Source: a virus. From it: DNA of 38,858 bases. Within the stretch, counting starts at the first letter, position 1. Every line of letters starts with the position of its first letter. This document shows, one piece after another, positions 1 to 7,161 of this stretch. The stretch spans positions 1 through 38,858 of IMG/VR virus record IMGVR_UViG_3300033155_003199. One strand, given 5' to 3'. Under the pieces are notes generated by a model. It saw nothing but the letters and a program-made list of their open reading frames with translations. It was not told the origin of the DNA and ran no database searches. A program made the translations under genes and the position numbers.

Positions 1-1
1 T

Positions 2-1651
2 AGAGCAGTTAGAAATATAGAGCTCGAAAGTGGTTCAACCATTGCTTATTCAGGTACGGACAACTTCACGATGACTGAAGGGGTAGTGTATGCCGGGATA
101 AATAGATTTGAGCTGTCCTCCTATGATTCAGCAGCAGCGACTTTTACTCCACTTTACCAGGACGGAGCCGGGGGGTGGACTGAGGGGGCCGCTTCGAATA
201 CGATAGATTACCTGCATTATGATGATGGTGACGGGACACTTGACACCGTTAAGAATAACAAATATGGATGTTTCTGGGTCTACAAACATGTAGAAGACGG
301 TCATGTTTATGTTCTTTATGGCAGAGGTTCTTATACTCTTGCGGAGGCTGAGGAGACCGGCGAACCAACCCGACCCGATCATTTATCCTATTTTGGGCTT
401 CTTATTGGGAAGATAATAGCTCCGCAGGCAGGGGGTAGCTTTACCACAGTGCAGATGGTAACAGATATTTTCTTTTCTGGTGTAGCAGCATCTGTTCACA
501 ATAATCTTGGAGGTTTGCAGGGTGGGACGCTGGCTGAGTATTACCATCTTACGGCAGCAGCAATGACGCAGTTCGGTACCTTGACAAATAATTCGATAGC
601 GGATGCTCTTCATAGGCATAGCGAATTAGTGGCGAGTGACGGGAGCGTAGATCCTGCTGTTAGTGTTGATGCAAATGGCAACATTGGTATAGGGTTGATG
701 GGTGGGGAGCCTGCATTTGATTTAGAGATTGAGAGAGAGGGATCTAATGTCGACTTAGGACTGACAGCCTTTGGTACATATAGACCAGGTATATCAGCTA
801 GGCGGGCACGTGGAACATTAGCCTCACCGTCAGCAGTTCAGAATAATGATCTCCTGCTGTTCTTTGGGGGCCGTGGGTATGGAGCCACAGCATTTTCAGG
901 TATCTCCAATGCGGCAATCTTGTTAAAAGCTGCAGGTATATTTAGTGACTCTTCTTATCCCACAAAGATTAATTTTGAAACCACTGCACCGGGAGCTACC
1001 ATGAGGAGTGAACGAATGAGTATTGCTCCTGATGGCAAGGTCCTAATCGGAAGGTTAGTCACCCCATCTGACTTATTGCAAGTCCAAGGGAATTTTAGGG
1101 CAGGAGCAGTAAATAGTAATAGTGAGGGTTTTCTGGCATATAGTGCAACACCTACTCATATATTTTCACTTACTCGACAAAATGTAGTGGCTAATGCAGA
1201 CGTAGCCCTTTCCGGTTTTAGCGGATTTGGAGTTGCTGTTAATAAGACTGCTCCTGAGACGGGAGGGGACTATGCACTTTATGTAAAGTCGGGCGGCAAC
1301 GTCGGCGTAAATGATTTAATTCCATCTGAAAAACTAGATGTCGGAGGAAATGTCAGAGCTGATGATTATTTAGAGTATTCTAAGCCGTTACCTACAGGGA
1401 ATGCTATGGCAGTTATTTTAGGAATGAAGAATAAAAAAGATGGGACTTTAGATCATTCTACATTCCCCGAGTATAAAACTAAAGAAATAGAAATTGCAGA
1501 AGTAAAAGATGAAGATGGGAAAGTTATTGAGGAAGCAAAGACAATAATTAAAGAAAGTATATCCCTGTCGTTACAAGTAAAATATTTAATAAAAGCAGTT
1601 CAGGAATTGGATGTAAGAATAAATACTGCCTCTGAGGCAAAGGAAAAATAA
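2..1651 (+). CDS. Tail fibre / receptor-binding structural protein, 5' partial
   Basis: The frame is open from base 2, so the gene continues left of the window; the first ATG (71) is internal. At least 549 residues are present. The N-terminal part is the beta-rich attachment type common in phage fibres. A central HNNLGGLQGG ... EYYHLT segment is typical of tail-fibre repeats. IGIG and SEKLDVGGNVRA motifs followed by DYLEYSKPL resemble the region that precedes intramolecular-chaperone or trimerisation ends of fibres, but no clear S74 endosialidase chaperone with its catalytic pair is seen. The C-terminus is helical and charged. The stop overlaps the next ATG (TAATG). The protein probably sits on the virion surface. 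The gene starting at 38631 looks like its missing N-terminus. Confidence 0.75.
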   Translation, partial: RAVRNIELESGSTIAYSGTDNFTMTEGVVYAGINRFELSSYDSAAATFTPLYQDGAGGWTEGAASNTIDYLHYDDGDGTLDTVKNNKYGCFWVYKHVEDGHVYVLYGRGSYTLAEAEETGEPTRPDHLSYFGLLIGKIIAPQAGGSFTTVQMVTDIFFSGVAASVHNNLGGLQGGTLAEYYHLTAAAMTQFGTLTNNSIADALHRHSELVASDGSVDPAVSVDANGNIGIGLMGGEPAFDLEIEREGSNVDLGLTAFGTYRPGISARRARGTLASPSAVQNNDLLLFFGGRGYGATAFSGISNAAILLKAAGIFSDSSYPTKINFETTAPGATMRSERMSIAPDGKVLIGRLVTPSDLLQVQGNFRAGAVNSNSEGFLAYSATPTHIFSLTRQNVVANADVALSGFSGFGVAVNKTAPETGGDYALYVKSGGNVGVNDLIPSEKLDVGGNVRADDYLEYSKPLPTGNAMAVILGMKNKKDGTLDHSTFPEYKTKEIEIAEVKDEDGKVIEEAKTIIKESISLSLQVKYLIKAVQELDVRINTASEAKEK

Positions 1652-1911
1652 TGAATAAAGAAGACAGGATCAAACAAGTAGAACAAGAGATTGAGCAATT
1701 CGATTATCTGAGAATGAAAAAGATGGAGCTTGCACAGCAAACCCAGTCGCAGTTGCAGAAAGATCTTTCAGATATTCACGATGGCATACTTACCCGCCGG
1801 GGTGAAATCATCTGCCTGCAAAGATTGATAGCAGAGGAAAAGGAAGCTGAGAAAAAGAAAGTAGAGGAAAAAAAGCAGAGGAAAACAAAGGGAAAAAGCC
1901 GAGGAAAATAG
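1651..1911 (+). CDS. Small coiled-coil protein downstream of fibre
   Basis: 86 residues, translationally coupled to the fibre gene through a TAATG overlap. The first 65 residues form one long amphipathic helix with heptad character. The tail is a lysine/arginine/glutamate-rich stretch of about 20 residues ending KGKSRGK. Such small coiled-coil proteins next to fibres can be fibre chaperones or accessory virion proteins, but I recognise no named family. The coupling and position are the only functional clues. Confidence 0.6.
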   Translation: MNKEDRIKQVEQEIEQFDYLRMKKMELAQQTQSQLQKDLSDIHDGILTRRGEIICLQRLIAEEKEAEKKKVEEKKQRKTKGKSRGK

Positions 1912-2694
1912 ATGAGCCTGACGTTACCAAAAGCATGCTCGATGGGAGGTTCCCAAACTGGCCTGGTTGGTACTATAGGTGTCACCCTGCTCAACCCGGA
2001 TGGTACCGTTCACACTGCAAGGACTACAGCTGGCATATTTGAGATCGGAGGCGGATGTTATGGGGTAGAGATAGCCTTCCCCGATAACTGGGCCGGAGCG
2101 CTTAAGTGGGATACTGGTGGAGGCACGCCTGTTTATGCCTGCGAGGAATATACAACCGATGGCCTGGCAGATGCAATTTTGGAGGACACAGATGACTTGC
2201 AAACGAATCAAGGCAATTGGGCAACGGCAACCAGTGTCGCGTTGTCAGCTCAAGGCAAATTAGATGTCAATACTGAATGTGACACAGCTCTGTCCGATTA
2301 TGGAGCAAACACCACGGTTCCCGACGCCGCAGGAGTACTTCCAACAGCAATTGAGATCAGGCAGGAGATGGATGCTAACTCGACAAAGATGGCGCCTTCA
2401 CAAAATCTTGGCGACTATAAAGCATCTGGATTTAGCACCCACAACGCCGCTGATGTCAAGACAGCTATGGAAGCAGTAGGCTCAAAGCTTACAGAGGTAA
2501 AAGCAAAGACGGATACCATTGACTGGGCTGACATAACATTTCTCAAGAATATCGAGGGTGGGAAATGGAAAGTAACCGCGAATCAGATGATCTTTTATCA
2601 AAGTGATAACACAACGGAAGTAGCCAGGTTCAATCTATTTGATGCAAGCGGAGATCCTGCAATTTCTGGTGTGATGGAGAGAGTTCGAGTATGA
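1912..2694 (+). CDS. Phage structural protein (uncharacterised, fibre-adjacent)
   Basis: 260 residues, starting directly after the preceding stop. The N-terminal about 85 residues look beta-rich with an Ig-like or carbohydrate-binding feel (repeated GTIGVTLLNPDG, GGGCYGVEIAFP). The middle is helical, with ATSVALSAQGKLD and HNAADVKTAMEAVGSKL. The C-terminal 45 residues (GKWKVTANQMIFYQ, VARFNLFDASG) resemble the end domain of accessory structural proteins seen in many environmental phages. It overlaps the next tiny gene by ATGA. I assign it to the virion by position and composition, not by a named family. Confidence 0.6.
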   Translation: MSLTLPKACSMGGSQTGLVGTIGVTLLNPDGTVHTARTTAGIFEIGGGCYGVEIAFPDNWAGALKWDTGGGTPVYACEEYTTDGLADAILEDTDDLQTNQGNWATATSVALSAQGKLDVNTECDTALSDYGANTTVPDAAGVLPTAIEIRQEMDANSTKMAPSQNLGDYKASGFSTHNAADVKTAMEAVGSKLTEVKAKTDTIDWADITFLKNIEGGKWKVTANQMIFYQSDNTTEVARFNLFDASGDPAISGVMERVRV

Positions 2695-2852
2695 GCATGA
2701 TCTGTACGAGGGGTTTCGGTGAAAGTCAATCGGGGCATGCTGCTATCTGTACTCGTGGATACAGCTTAGCCGTTTTGCCTACTACTGCTTTTGTTTTTAT
2801 CAGAAACACAATTCAACAGGCTTTTAAGCGGGTGAAATTGTCTGATGGTTAA
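2691..2852 (+). CDS. Tiny protein with FxRxxIxQxFKR motif
   Basis: 53 residues, start overlapping the previous stop (ATGA). It contains two ICTRGF/ICTRGY-type segments and ends with FVFIRNTIQQAFKRVKL. The same FxRxxIxQxFKx motif occurs twice in the next tiny gene. No known family. The tight overlaps on both sides and the shared motif argue that it is translated. Confidence 0.5.
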   Translation: MSMICTRGFGESQSGHAAICTRGYSLAVLPTTAFVFIRNTIQQAFKRVKLSDG

Positions 2853-2988
2853 CCCAAAGTATGTGGTTACGAGGGGTGATATTTCCCTGGTTTTTACTCG
2901 TGATTCAATTACTCAAGTCTTCAAGCCTAGTTTTCGTACAGTCACCTTTATCCGATCTGCGATTAGCCAAGTATTTAAACGGCCATAA
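2845..2988 (+). CDS. Tiny protein with duplicated FxRxxIxQxFKx motif
   Basis: 47 residues, overlapping the previous gene by 8 bases. It opens with a VVTRGD segment like its neighbour. It carries VFTRDSITQVFKP near residues 16-28 and TFIRSAISQVFKRP at the end, two copies of a 13-residue motif found once in the upstream gene. Basic and small; it may be a virion or connector peptide. Function unknown. Confidence 0.5.
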   Translation: MVNPKYVVTRGDISLVFTRDSITQVFKPSFRTVTFIRSAISQVFKRP

Positions 2989-3000
2989 AGAGGAAAGAAA

Positions 3001-3309
3001 ATGAGTAATTCAATTGTCAAACAGATCTGGGAAGAGTTCACGATAGCCGGAGATTTCACCGATCAGGCAAGCACTGGGGAAACAGCGGTGCTTTCAGGTA
3101 GCGAGGTGGCCGTTGAGGATAAAGATGGTACGGACGTTAGCACTACTCTTTTAGATCAAAGCACAATAGCAGTCGATGGAACTCAGCTTCTTATCAGGTT
3201 AAGAGCCGGGATTAATACCGCAAGTCCTTACAAGGTAACCTTCCGCATCCTAACCTCTCTGGGAAACCAATGGGAAATTGATGTCAGTGTACGAATCAGA
3301 GAAATGTAG
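3001..3309 (+). CDS. Small beta-rich phage structural protein
   Basis: 102 residues with a good AGAGGAAAG ribosome site. The sequence is acidic and beta-rich with an Ig-like alternation (EVAVEDKDGTDV, YKVTFRILTSLGNQWEIDVSVRI). Similar small single-domain proteins sit beside fibre and connector genes in environmental phages. It lies between the fibre cluster and the interrupted start of the terminase gene. Likely virion-associated; no catalytic motif. Confidence 0.55.
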   Translation: MSNSIVKQIWEEFTIAGDFTDQASTGETAVLSGSEVAVEDKDGTDVSTTLLDQSTIAVDGTQLLIRLRAGINTASPYKVTFRILTSLGNQWEIDVSVRIREM

Positions 3310-3314
3310 AGATA

Positions 3315-3374
3315 ATGTCTATCACTGATTTTCTTGCCGGAGTAATTCGTTATGCTGAACGAATTCTTAATTAA
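3315..3374 (+). pseudogene. Stranded 5' fragment of terminase large-subunit gene
   Basis: A 19-codon ORF whose translation, MSITDFLAGVIRYAERILN then stop, aligns with the first residues of TerL at 4170 (MKNFLNGVVRFAEKIENF): F, L, G, V, R, A, E and I are identical, with I/V, Y/F and R/K conservative. It ends two bases before the promoter of the homing-endonuclease gene. I infer that the endonuclease cassette landed near codon 18 of the original terminase gene and that the downstream copy of the start replaces this one. Confidence 0.55.
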
Positions 3375-3376
3375 TC

Positions 3377-3405
3377 TTGACTAAGATCAATATCTGAGCT
3401 AAAAT
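3377..3405 (+). promoter_or_regulatory. Sigma70-like promoter of HNH cassette 1
   Basis: TTGACT, 17 bases, TAAAAT. It lies directly after the stranded terminase fragment and upstream of a hairpin leader and the HNH gene. The other two full HNH genes have equivalent promoters. Confidence 0.6.
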
Positions 3406-3409
3406 AAAA

Positions 3410-3447
3410 CGAGAGAATACAGGAAGGAGATCCTGCATTCTCTCTCG
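3410..3447 (+). other. Stem-loop in leader of HNH cassette 1
   Basis: Arms CGAGAGAATACAGGA and TCCTGCATTCTCTC pair over about 14 bp with one A/C mismatch around a six-base loop. There is no U-tract after it, so it is more likely an mRNA leader structure than a terminator. A good TAGGAGGA ribosome site follows before the ATG at 3479. Confidence 0.6.
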
Positions 3448-3478
3448 CCTCAATATTACCTATATAGGAGGAAATATC

Positions 3479-4162
3479 ATGGCTAATCGGAACATAACTC
3501 CAAAGGGACGCTATTTCAAGAATATTACCGGCCAGAAATTTGGCAGATTGACGGCTTTAAAACCAACTCCAGAACGACAGGGAGGATATATCGTTTGGGA
3601 ATGCCGTTGTGACTGTGGAATTATTCGCAAAATAAGCTTAAGTTCTCTCACCAAGGGACATACCAAGAGTTGTGGGTGTCTTGGCCGTGAACGTCGGCTA
3701 GCTGCTAATATAAAGCATGGCATGAGCAAAAGTAGAATCTATCATACCTGGGTGAAAATGCATCAGAGATGTTCGAATCCTCACTATTCCGGTTTTAAGA
3801 ACTGGGGCGGCAGAGGCATTAAAGTCTGTGCTCGCTGGCATAAGTTTGAGAATTTCTATGAGGATATGGGTGACTGTCCTAGAAATAGATCCCTAGACAG
3901 AATCAACAATGATGGTGATTATGAGCCTTGTAATTGTCGGTGGGCCACAAGTCATGAACAAAATACGAATTGCAGGCCCAAATCTTCAGGACCTAACAAA
4001 CAAAAAAGGTTTAGAGCATGGAGATTAGATCAAATGGTCCAGTATCTTAGCAATAATCAAACTCAGTTTGCTAGAGAACATAAATTAAATTCTTCTCTTA
4101 TCTCAGCTTGTCTTCATAATAAGAGAAAGCAACATAAAGGTTGGATTTTTAGTCTCATCTAA
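3479..4162 (+). CDS. HNH homing endonuclease 1 (zinc ribbon + HNH + C-terminal DNA-binding region)
   Basis: 227 residues. The N-terminus has a FGRLTAL motif and a zinc-binding CRCDCG ... SCGCL set (about residues 42-66). The central HNH nuclease region runs from IYHTWVKMHQRC through YGGRGI-like WGGRGIKVC to SLDRINNDGDYEP and CNCRWAT. The C-terminal TQFAREHKLN ... GWIF segment resembles the small helix-turn-helix repeats used by homing enzymes for target recognition. Such proteins nick or cut a specific target so that their own gene is copied into cognate alleles. The gene has its own promoter and leader and sits at the very start of the terminase gene, which begins 7 bases after its stop. Confidence 0.85.
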   Translation: MANRNITPKGRYFKNITGQKFGRLTALKPTPERQGGYIVWECRCDCGIIRKISLSSLTKGHTKSCGCLGRERRLAANIKHGMSKSRIYHTWVKMHQRCSNPHYSGFKNWGGRGIKVCARWHKFENFYEDMGDCPRNRSLDRINNDGDYEPCNCRWATSHEQNTNCRPKSSGPNKQKRFRAWRLDQMVQYLSNNQTQFAREHKLNSSLISACLHNKRKQHKGWIFSLI

Positions 4163-4169
4163 TTTTCTG

Positions 4170-5618
4170 ATGAAAAATTTCCTGAATGGCGTTGTAAGAT
4201 TTGCTGAAAAAATCGAAAATTTCCAGCTCCGTCCTTATCAGGCGCAAGTTTTAAGGGAAGTCACCAGGCGCCTGATCACCGGCCAGGGCGGTATACTTAC
4301 GAACTTATGGGCTCGTAAAAGCGGTAAATCGGAGACTATCAAGGCAACCATCCTCTCCCTTATGTCCCTGCTACCAGAAGCTGCAAAGTCGCCCCCACTT
4401 CTTGAACAATTCCCCCATCTATCTACCTTCAAAGACGGTTTCAACGTAGCTATCGCCGGTCCGAAGATGGATACGGCTGCCATTACCTTTAAGAGAATCC
4501 GTCGGCAGGGCCGGACGAAGAAATTCATAAGCATTCTCAACGAACTGAACTTGGAAGTCGAGGTCTCTAACTCCATGTTCTTTGAGCTTTCCAACGGTTC
4601 AATGGCTCAGGCCTTTTCCGGATCTGAAACGGCAAGCTCGGAGGGGCCGGACGCTCACCTCCTCTACTTAGATGAAGCCCAGCTCCTGTCTCCGTTTTCT
4701 TCTTACAAGATCTTACGTCCTATGGTTGCCGCCTGTAATGGCCCAATCCTTCAATCAGGAACACCCGGCCGTAAGAAATGTCCATTCTTGAGCGATATCG
4801 AGTTCAACATAAGGAAAGATCCGGCTGCTCATCAAAGTGTCCCCTACACAGATGTCACTCCCTTCAGCGAACCTTATGCAACGTTCATTGAATCCGAAAT
4901 GGAGAGATTGCCCGGCGGCAGAGAGAATCCATTCTTTAGAATGAACTATCTCCTGGAGTGGCTGCTCGCCGTCGGCCGTTTTGTAGATCCCAACCTCTTC
5001 TTAACCTTGGCCAAGGCCAAGCGAGGAGAAGACGCAGACATTCTTTATGGCGGAATAGACTGGGGAAAGGCCGGTAGCTCCACGACCGTAACTATCATGG
5101 GCAGGCAAGGAACATGCAAGAAGGTTGTTGATCTTCTCAGACTCAGAGAAAGTAGCTATGACAAACAGTTCGAATACCTGGTTCCATTTCTGAAGAAGTA
5201 TTTCGGCCGAAAAATGTTAAAGGTTGCATCTGAAACCAACGCTGCAGGAGCACCCAACACCGAAAGGTTGCAGAGAATCTTTGGGAAAAATAGAATCGTT
5301 GAGTACTTTACTTCAGCGGCCTGGAAGGATAAAGTATTCACAGAACTTCAAACGGAAATCGAAGGCAAACATTTCAGCTACTTTCAGGACGATTCCGAAG
5401 AAGCCATCTTTTTTGAGAAAGAGTTCCTGGATGCTGAACAGGAAGTGAGGGGAAACTTGCTATCCGTACACAAACCAGATGAAGAAGGTTCGAGTGATGA
5501 CTTTCTGATCTCGACAGCGAACGCCAACATTCTGTTTCCCGTCAAGGTTGTAGGCCATATCTCTGGACAATCTTCTGGGAAGAAGCGGGCTTCTGTTCGA
5601 GGGATCAGCGACTATTAA
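4170..5618 (+). CDS. terL: Terminase large subunit (ATPase-nuclease DNA packaging motor)
   Basis: 482 residues, a normal length for a complete TerL. The ATPase domain has Walker A ARKSGKSE (about 48-55) and Walker B LLYLDEAQ (D168, E169). The C-terminal RNase H-like nuclease has IDWG (D297), ASETNAAG, and SSDDF (D443/D444) as likely metal ligands. It translocates DNA into the prohead through the portal and cuts genome units. The first about 18 residues look like a replacement copy of the start stranded at 3315, so this start may be recent. The nearest small-subunit candidate is at 38087. Confidence 0.93.
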   Translation: MKNFLNGVVRFAEKIENFQLRPYQAQVLREVTRRLITGQGGILTNLWARKSGKSETIKATILSLMSLLPEAAKSPPLLEQFPHLSTFKDGFNVAIAGPKMDTAAITFKRIRRQGRTKKFISILNELNLEVEVSNSMFFELSNGSMAQAFSGSETASSEGPDAHLLYLDEAQLLSPFSSYKILRPMVAACNGPILQSGTPGRKKCPFLSDIEFNIRKDPAAHQSVPYTDVTPFSEPYATFIESEMERLPGGRENPFFRMNYLLEWLLAVGRFVDPNLFLTLAKAKRGEDADILYGGIDWGKAGSSTTVTIMGRQGTCKKVVDLLRLRESSYDKQFEYLVPFLKKYFGRKMLKVASETNAAGAPNTERLQRIFGKNRIVEYFTSAAWKDKVFTELQTEIEGKHFSYFQDDSEEAIFFEKEFLDAEQEVRGNLLSVHKPDEEGSSDDFLISTANANILFPVKVVGHISGQSSGKKRASVRGISDY

Positions 5619-5638
5619 TTAATAAATAGGGGGCTATT

Positions 5639-5896
5639 ATGAGTTTAAATTACATTGATCGTAGCAACGATGAAGAGATTATTGATATAGTACGTTTTGT
5701 AATGGATAACGGTACAGGCAGAGCCGAAACTGCTCATGAACATATCCTGATAAAATTGTTACAATTGCGGAAAACCCCTATGACTTGTTTTGAGTTTGAT
5801 CAAGAGAAAGTAGATTTCCATTTTGAACAATGGAAGAATTCTAAAGATAAAACAAGAACCGATGGCTGGGGGCAAATCCAAAAGATTGGATCGTAG
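5639..5896 (+). CDS. Hypothetical protein after TerL
   Basis: 85 residues behind an AGGGGG ribosome site, 20 bases after TerL. Mostly helical and acidic at the start (NDEEIIDIVRFVMDNG), with a C-terminal WKNSKDKTRTDGWGQI segment. I recognise no family. It belongs to the end of the late unit. Confidence 0.5.
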   Translation: MSLNYIDRSNDEEIIDIVRFVMDNGTGRAETAHEHILIKLLQLRKTPMTCFEFDQEKVDFHFEQWKNSKDKTRTDGWGQIQKIGS

Positions 5897-6131
5897 AAAT
5901 TAGTTTCCAGCTATTGTCATGCGCCGGTGCAAAAGAGGCCTGGGTATGCACGGGAACTGGACGGCACGGATCAAGCCAAGCCCGGAATTAACTATTGCCA
6001 GTTCTATACTATCCAAGACGTTCCGTGCGGCGGTTCTTGGAGACGCTTGATTATTTATTTCCCGGAAAGGGTTAACATGGAACTAGAGAATGGATGTTAA
6101 TTAAGACTTTTATATTGAACAGGGGGTTATC
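5897..6131. other. 235-base gap without a convincing gene
   Basis: A 43-codon ORF can be read from the ATG near 5930 but has no ribosome site and an unremarkable basic sequence. The segment is more GC-rich than its flanks. I see no terminator in it. The next gene has its own AGGGGG site. Confidence 0.3.
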
Positions 6132-6314
6132 ATGAGTTCAGAAGACAGAACTGACTCGCTACTGGTTGCAGAAGATTGTTTGGCTAAATTGACTATAGCA
6201 ACGCACAAAATAGAGGAGCTAAAAGAGCTTGCTATCTGGATGACTGGTTGCGGTTATGACTTTTGCCAGCACGAGTATTTTGTCAAGAAAAGGGATGAAC
6301 TACTAAAAACATAA
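6132..6314 (+). CDS. Hypothetical small protein, paralogous N-terminus with next gene
   Basis: 60 residues after an AGGGGG ribosome site. It opens MSSEDRTDSLLVAEDCLAKL, closely matching MSSEGRTNTLLGIQGVVKAL of the next gene, so the two share a duplicated N-terminal helix. The rest (ELAIWMTGCGYDFCQHEYFV) contains two cysteines and a histidine. Function unknown; late-unit distal position. Confidence 0.5.
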   Translation: MSSEDRTDSLLVAEDCLAKLTIATHKIEELKELAIWMTGCGYDFCQHEYFVKKRDELLKT

Positions 6315-6338
6315 ACCAACCGATAGGAGGTTATCATC

Positions 6339-6566
6339 ATGAGTTCAGAAGGCAGAACGAACACTTTACTTGGAATCCAAGGCGTGGTTAAGGCTTTAGC
6401 AAGTATTCGTAGCGTCGTAGTTCGAGCAGTTGCCGATGGACATATTTCGAAGGAAGAAGGAATTGAAATCGTTGTTCAGTCAGCCTCAGCCATTATCACC
6501 GAAGGAATTCAAGTAGGATTGGCTATTGCTTCGGACAAGGTTAACTCAAATAATCCCGGAGTTTAA
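6339..6566 (+). CDS. Hypothetical small helical protein at end of late unit
   Basis: 75 residues with a strong TAGGAGG ribosome site. N-terminus paralogous to the preceding protein. The remainder is alanine/isoleucine-rich amphipathic helix (VVQSASAIITEGIQVGLAIA), without a clear transmembrane span. It is the last gene before the terminator at 6597. Confidence 0.55.
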   Translation: MSSEGRTNTLLGIQGVVKALASIRSVVVRAVADGHISKEEGIEIVVQSASAIITEGIQVGLAIASDKVNSNNPGV

Positions 6567-6596
6567 GGAAAGACTGCATACTTCTTGATTAGGGGC

Positions 6597-6650
6597 TGGA
6601 TGCTTTGCCCGACGAGAATAAGGGCTTAGAGGGTAAGGCATCCATTTTAT
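6597..6650 (+). terminator. Intrinsic terminator closing the late unit
   Basis: Arms TGGATGCTTTGCCC (6597-6610) and GGGTAAGGCATCCA (6631-6644) pair over 14 bp with two G-U wobbles, followed by TTTTAT. The stem is also followed by further Ts. It lies 30 bases after the last late gene and before the long non-coding region. Confidence 0.8.
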
Positions 6651-7160
6651 CGTTTTAACATGCAATCTTTCTTTCCATGTTCCCACTGTAATTCGTTTCA
6701 GTCCCAAGTATTGTTCTCAGTTTCAGTACTGACAACTAGGCGTAGAATATCCTGAAAACGTCTTAGAAGGTCTTTAATATACATTTATAAGCATATATAT
6801 AGGTATATATCGGACGAAATGCACTAAATCAGGTCGGGAAAAAACAGGGTAAAAAGGGGAAAAAGGGGGTAAAAAGGGGTAAAAAGGGGTAAAAAGGAGG
6901 CTAATTTAAAATTTTAGAAAAAAGAAAACGCAGCTATGGTGATATGATGAGTCCCGTACGTAAGATGATGGGGGTGGATAGGGGCGCGGACAGAGGCGGA
7001 TAAGGGCGGATGAGGTGTATAGAAGACGTACAGAAGGCGGATAGGGATGTGTAGGAGGCGGATAAGAGCGCATGGAGGCATGCAGAGATGTACAGGAGCG
7101 ATATGAACGTACATAGGCCGCCCTGAATGTGTATAGGATAACAGGAGGGGCCGTACAAGG
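6651..7160. repeat. Non-coding AT-rich then purine-rich low-complexity tract
   Basis: 6770-6820 is AT-rich with TATATATAGGTATATAT. From about 6838 to 6900 a 10-base unit GGGGTAAAAA is repeated about five times. From 6960 to 7130 the + strand is strongly G/A-rich with degenerate copies of AGGCGGATAAGGG. The minus-strand ORFs seen here are proline/serine/tyrosine-rich translations of this repeat and overlap in several frames, so I do not call them genes. Confidence 0.6.
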
Positions 7161-7161
7161 C

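Noticed and set aside
3375-4169. Group I intron in the terminase gene
   Set aside because: The terminase start is duplicated on both sides rather than split into exons, and no intron core was recognised; a free-standing homing cassette fits better.
5930-6061. 43-codon ORF between 5896 and 6132
   Set aside because: No ribosome site, composition unlike neighbouring genes.
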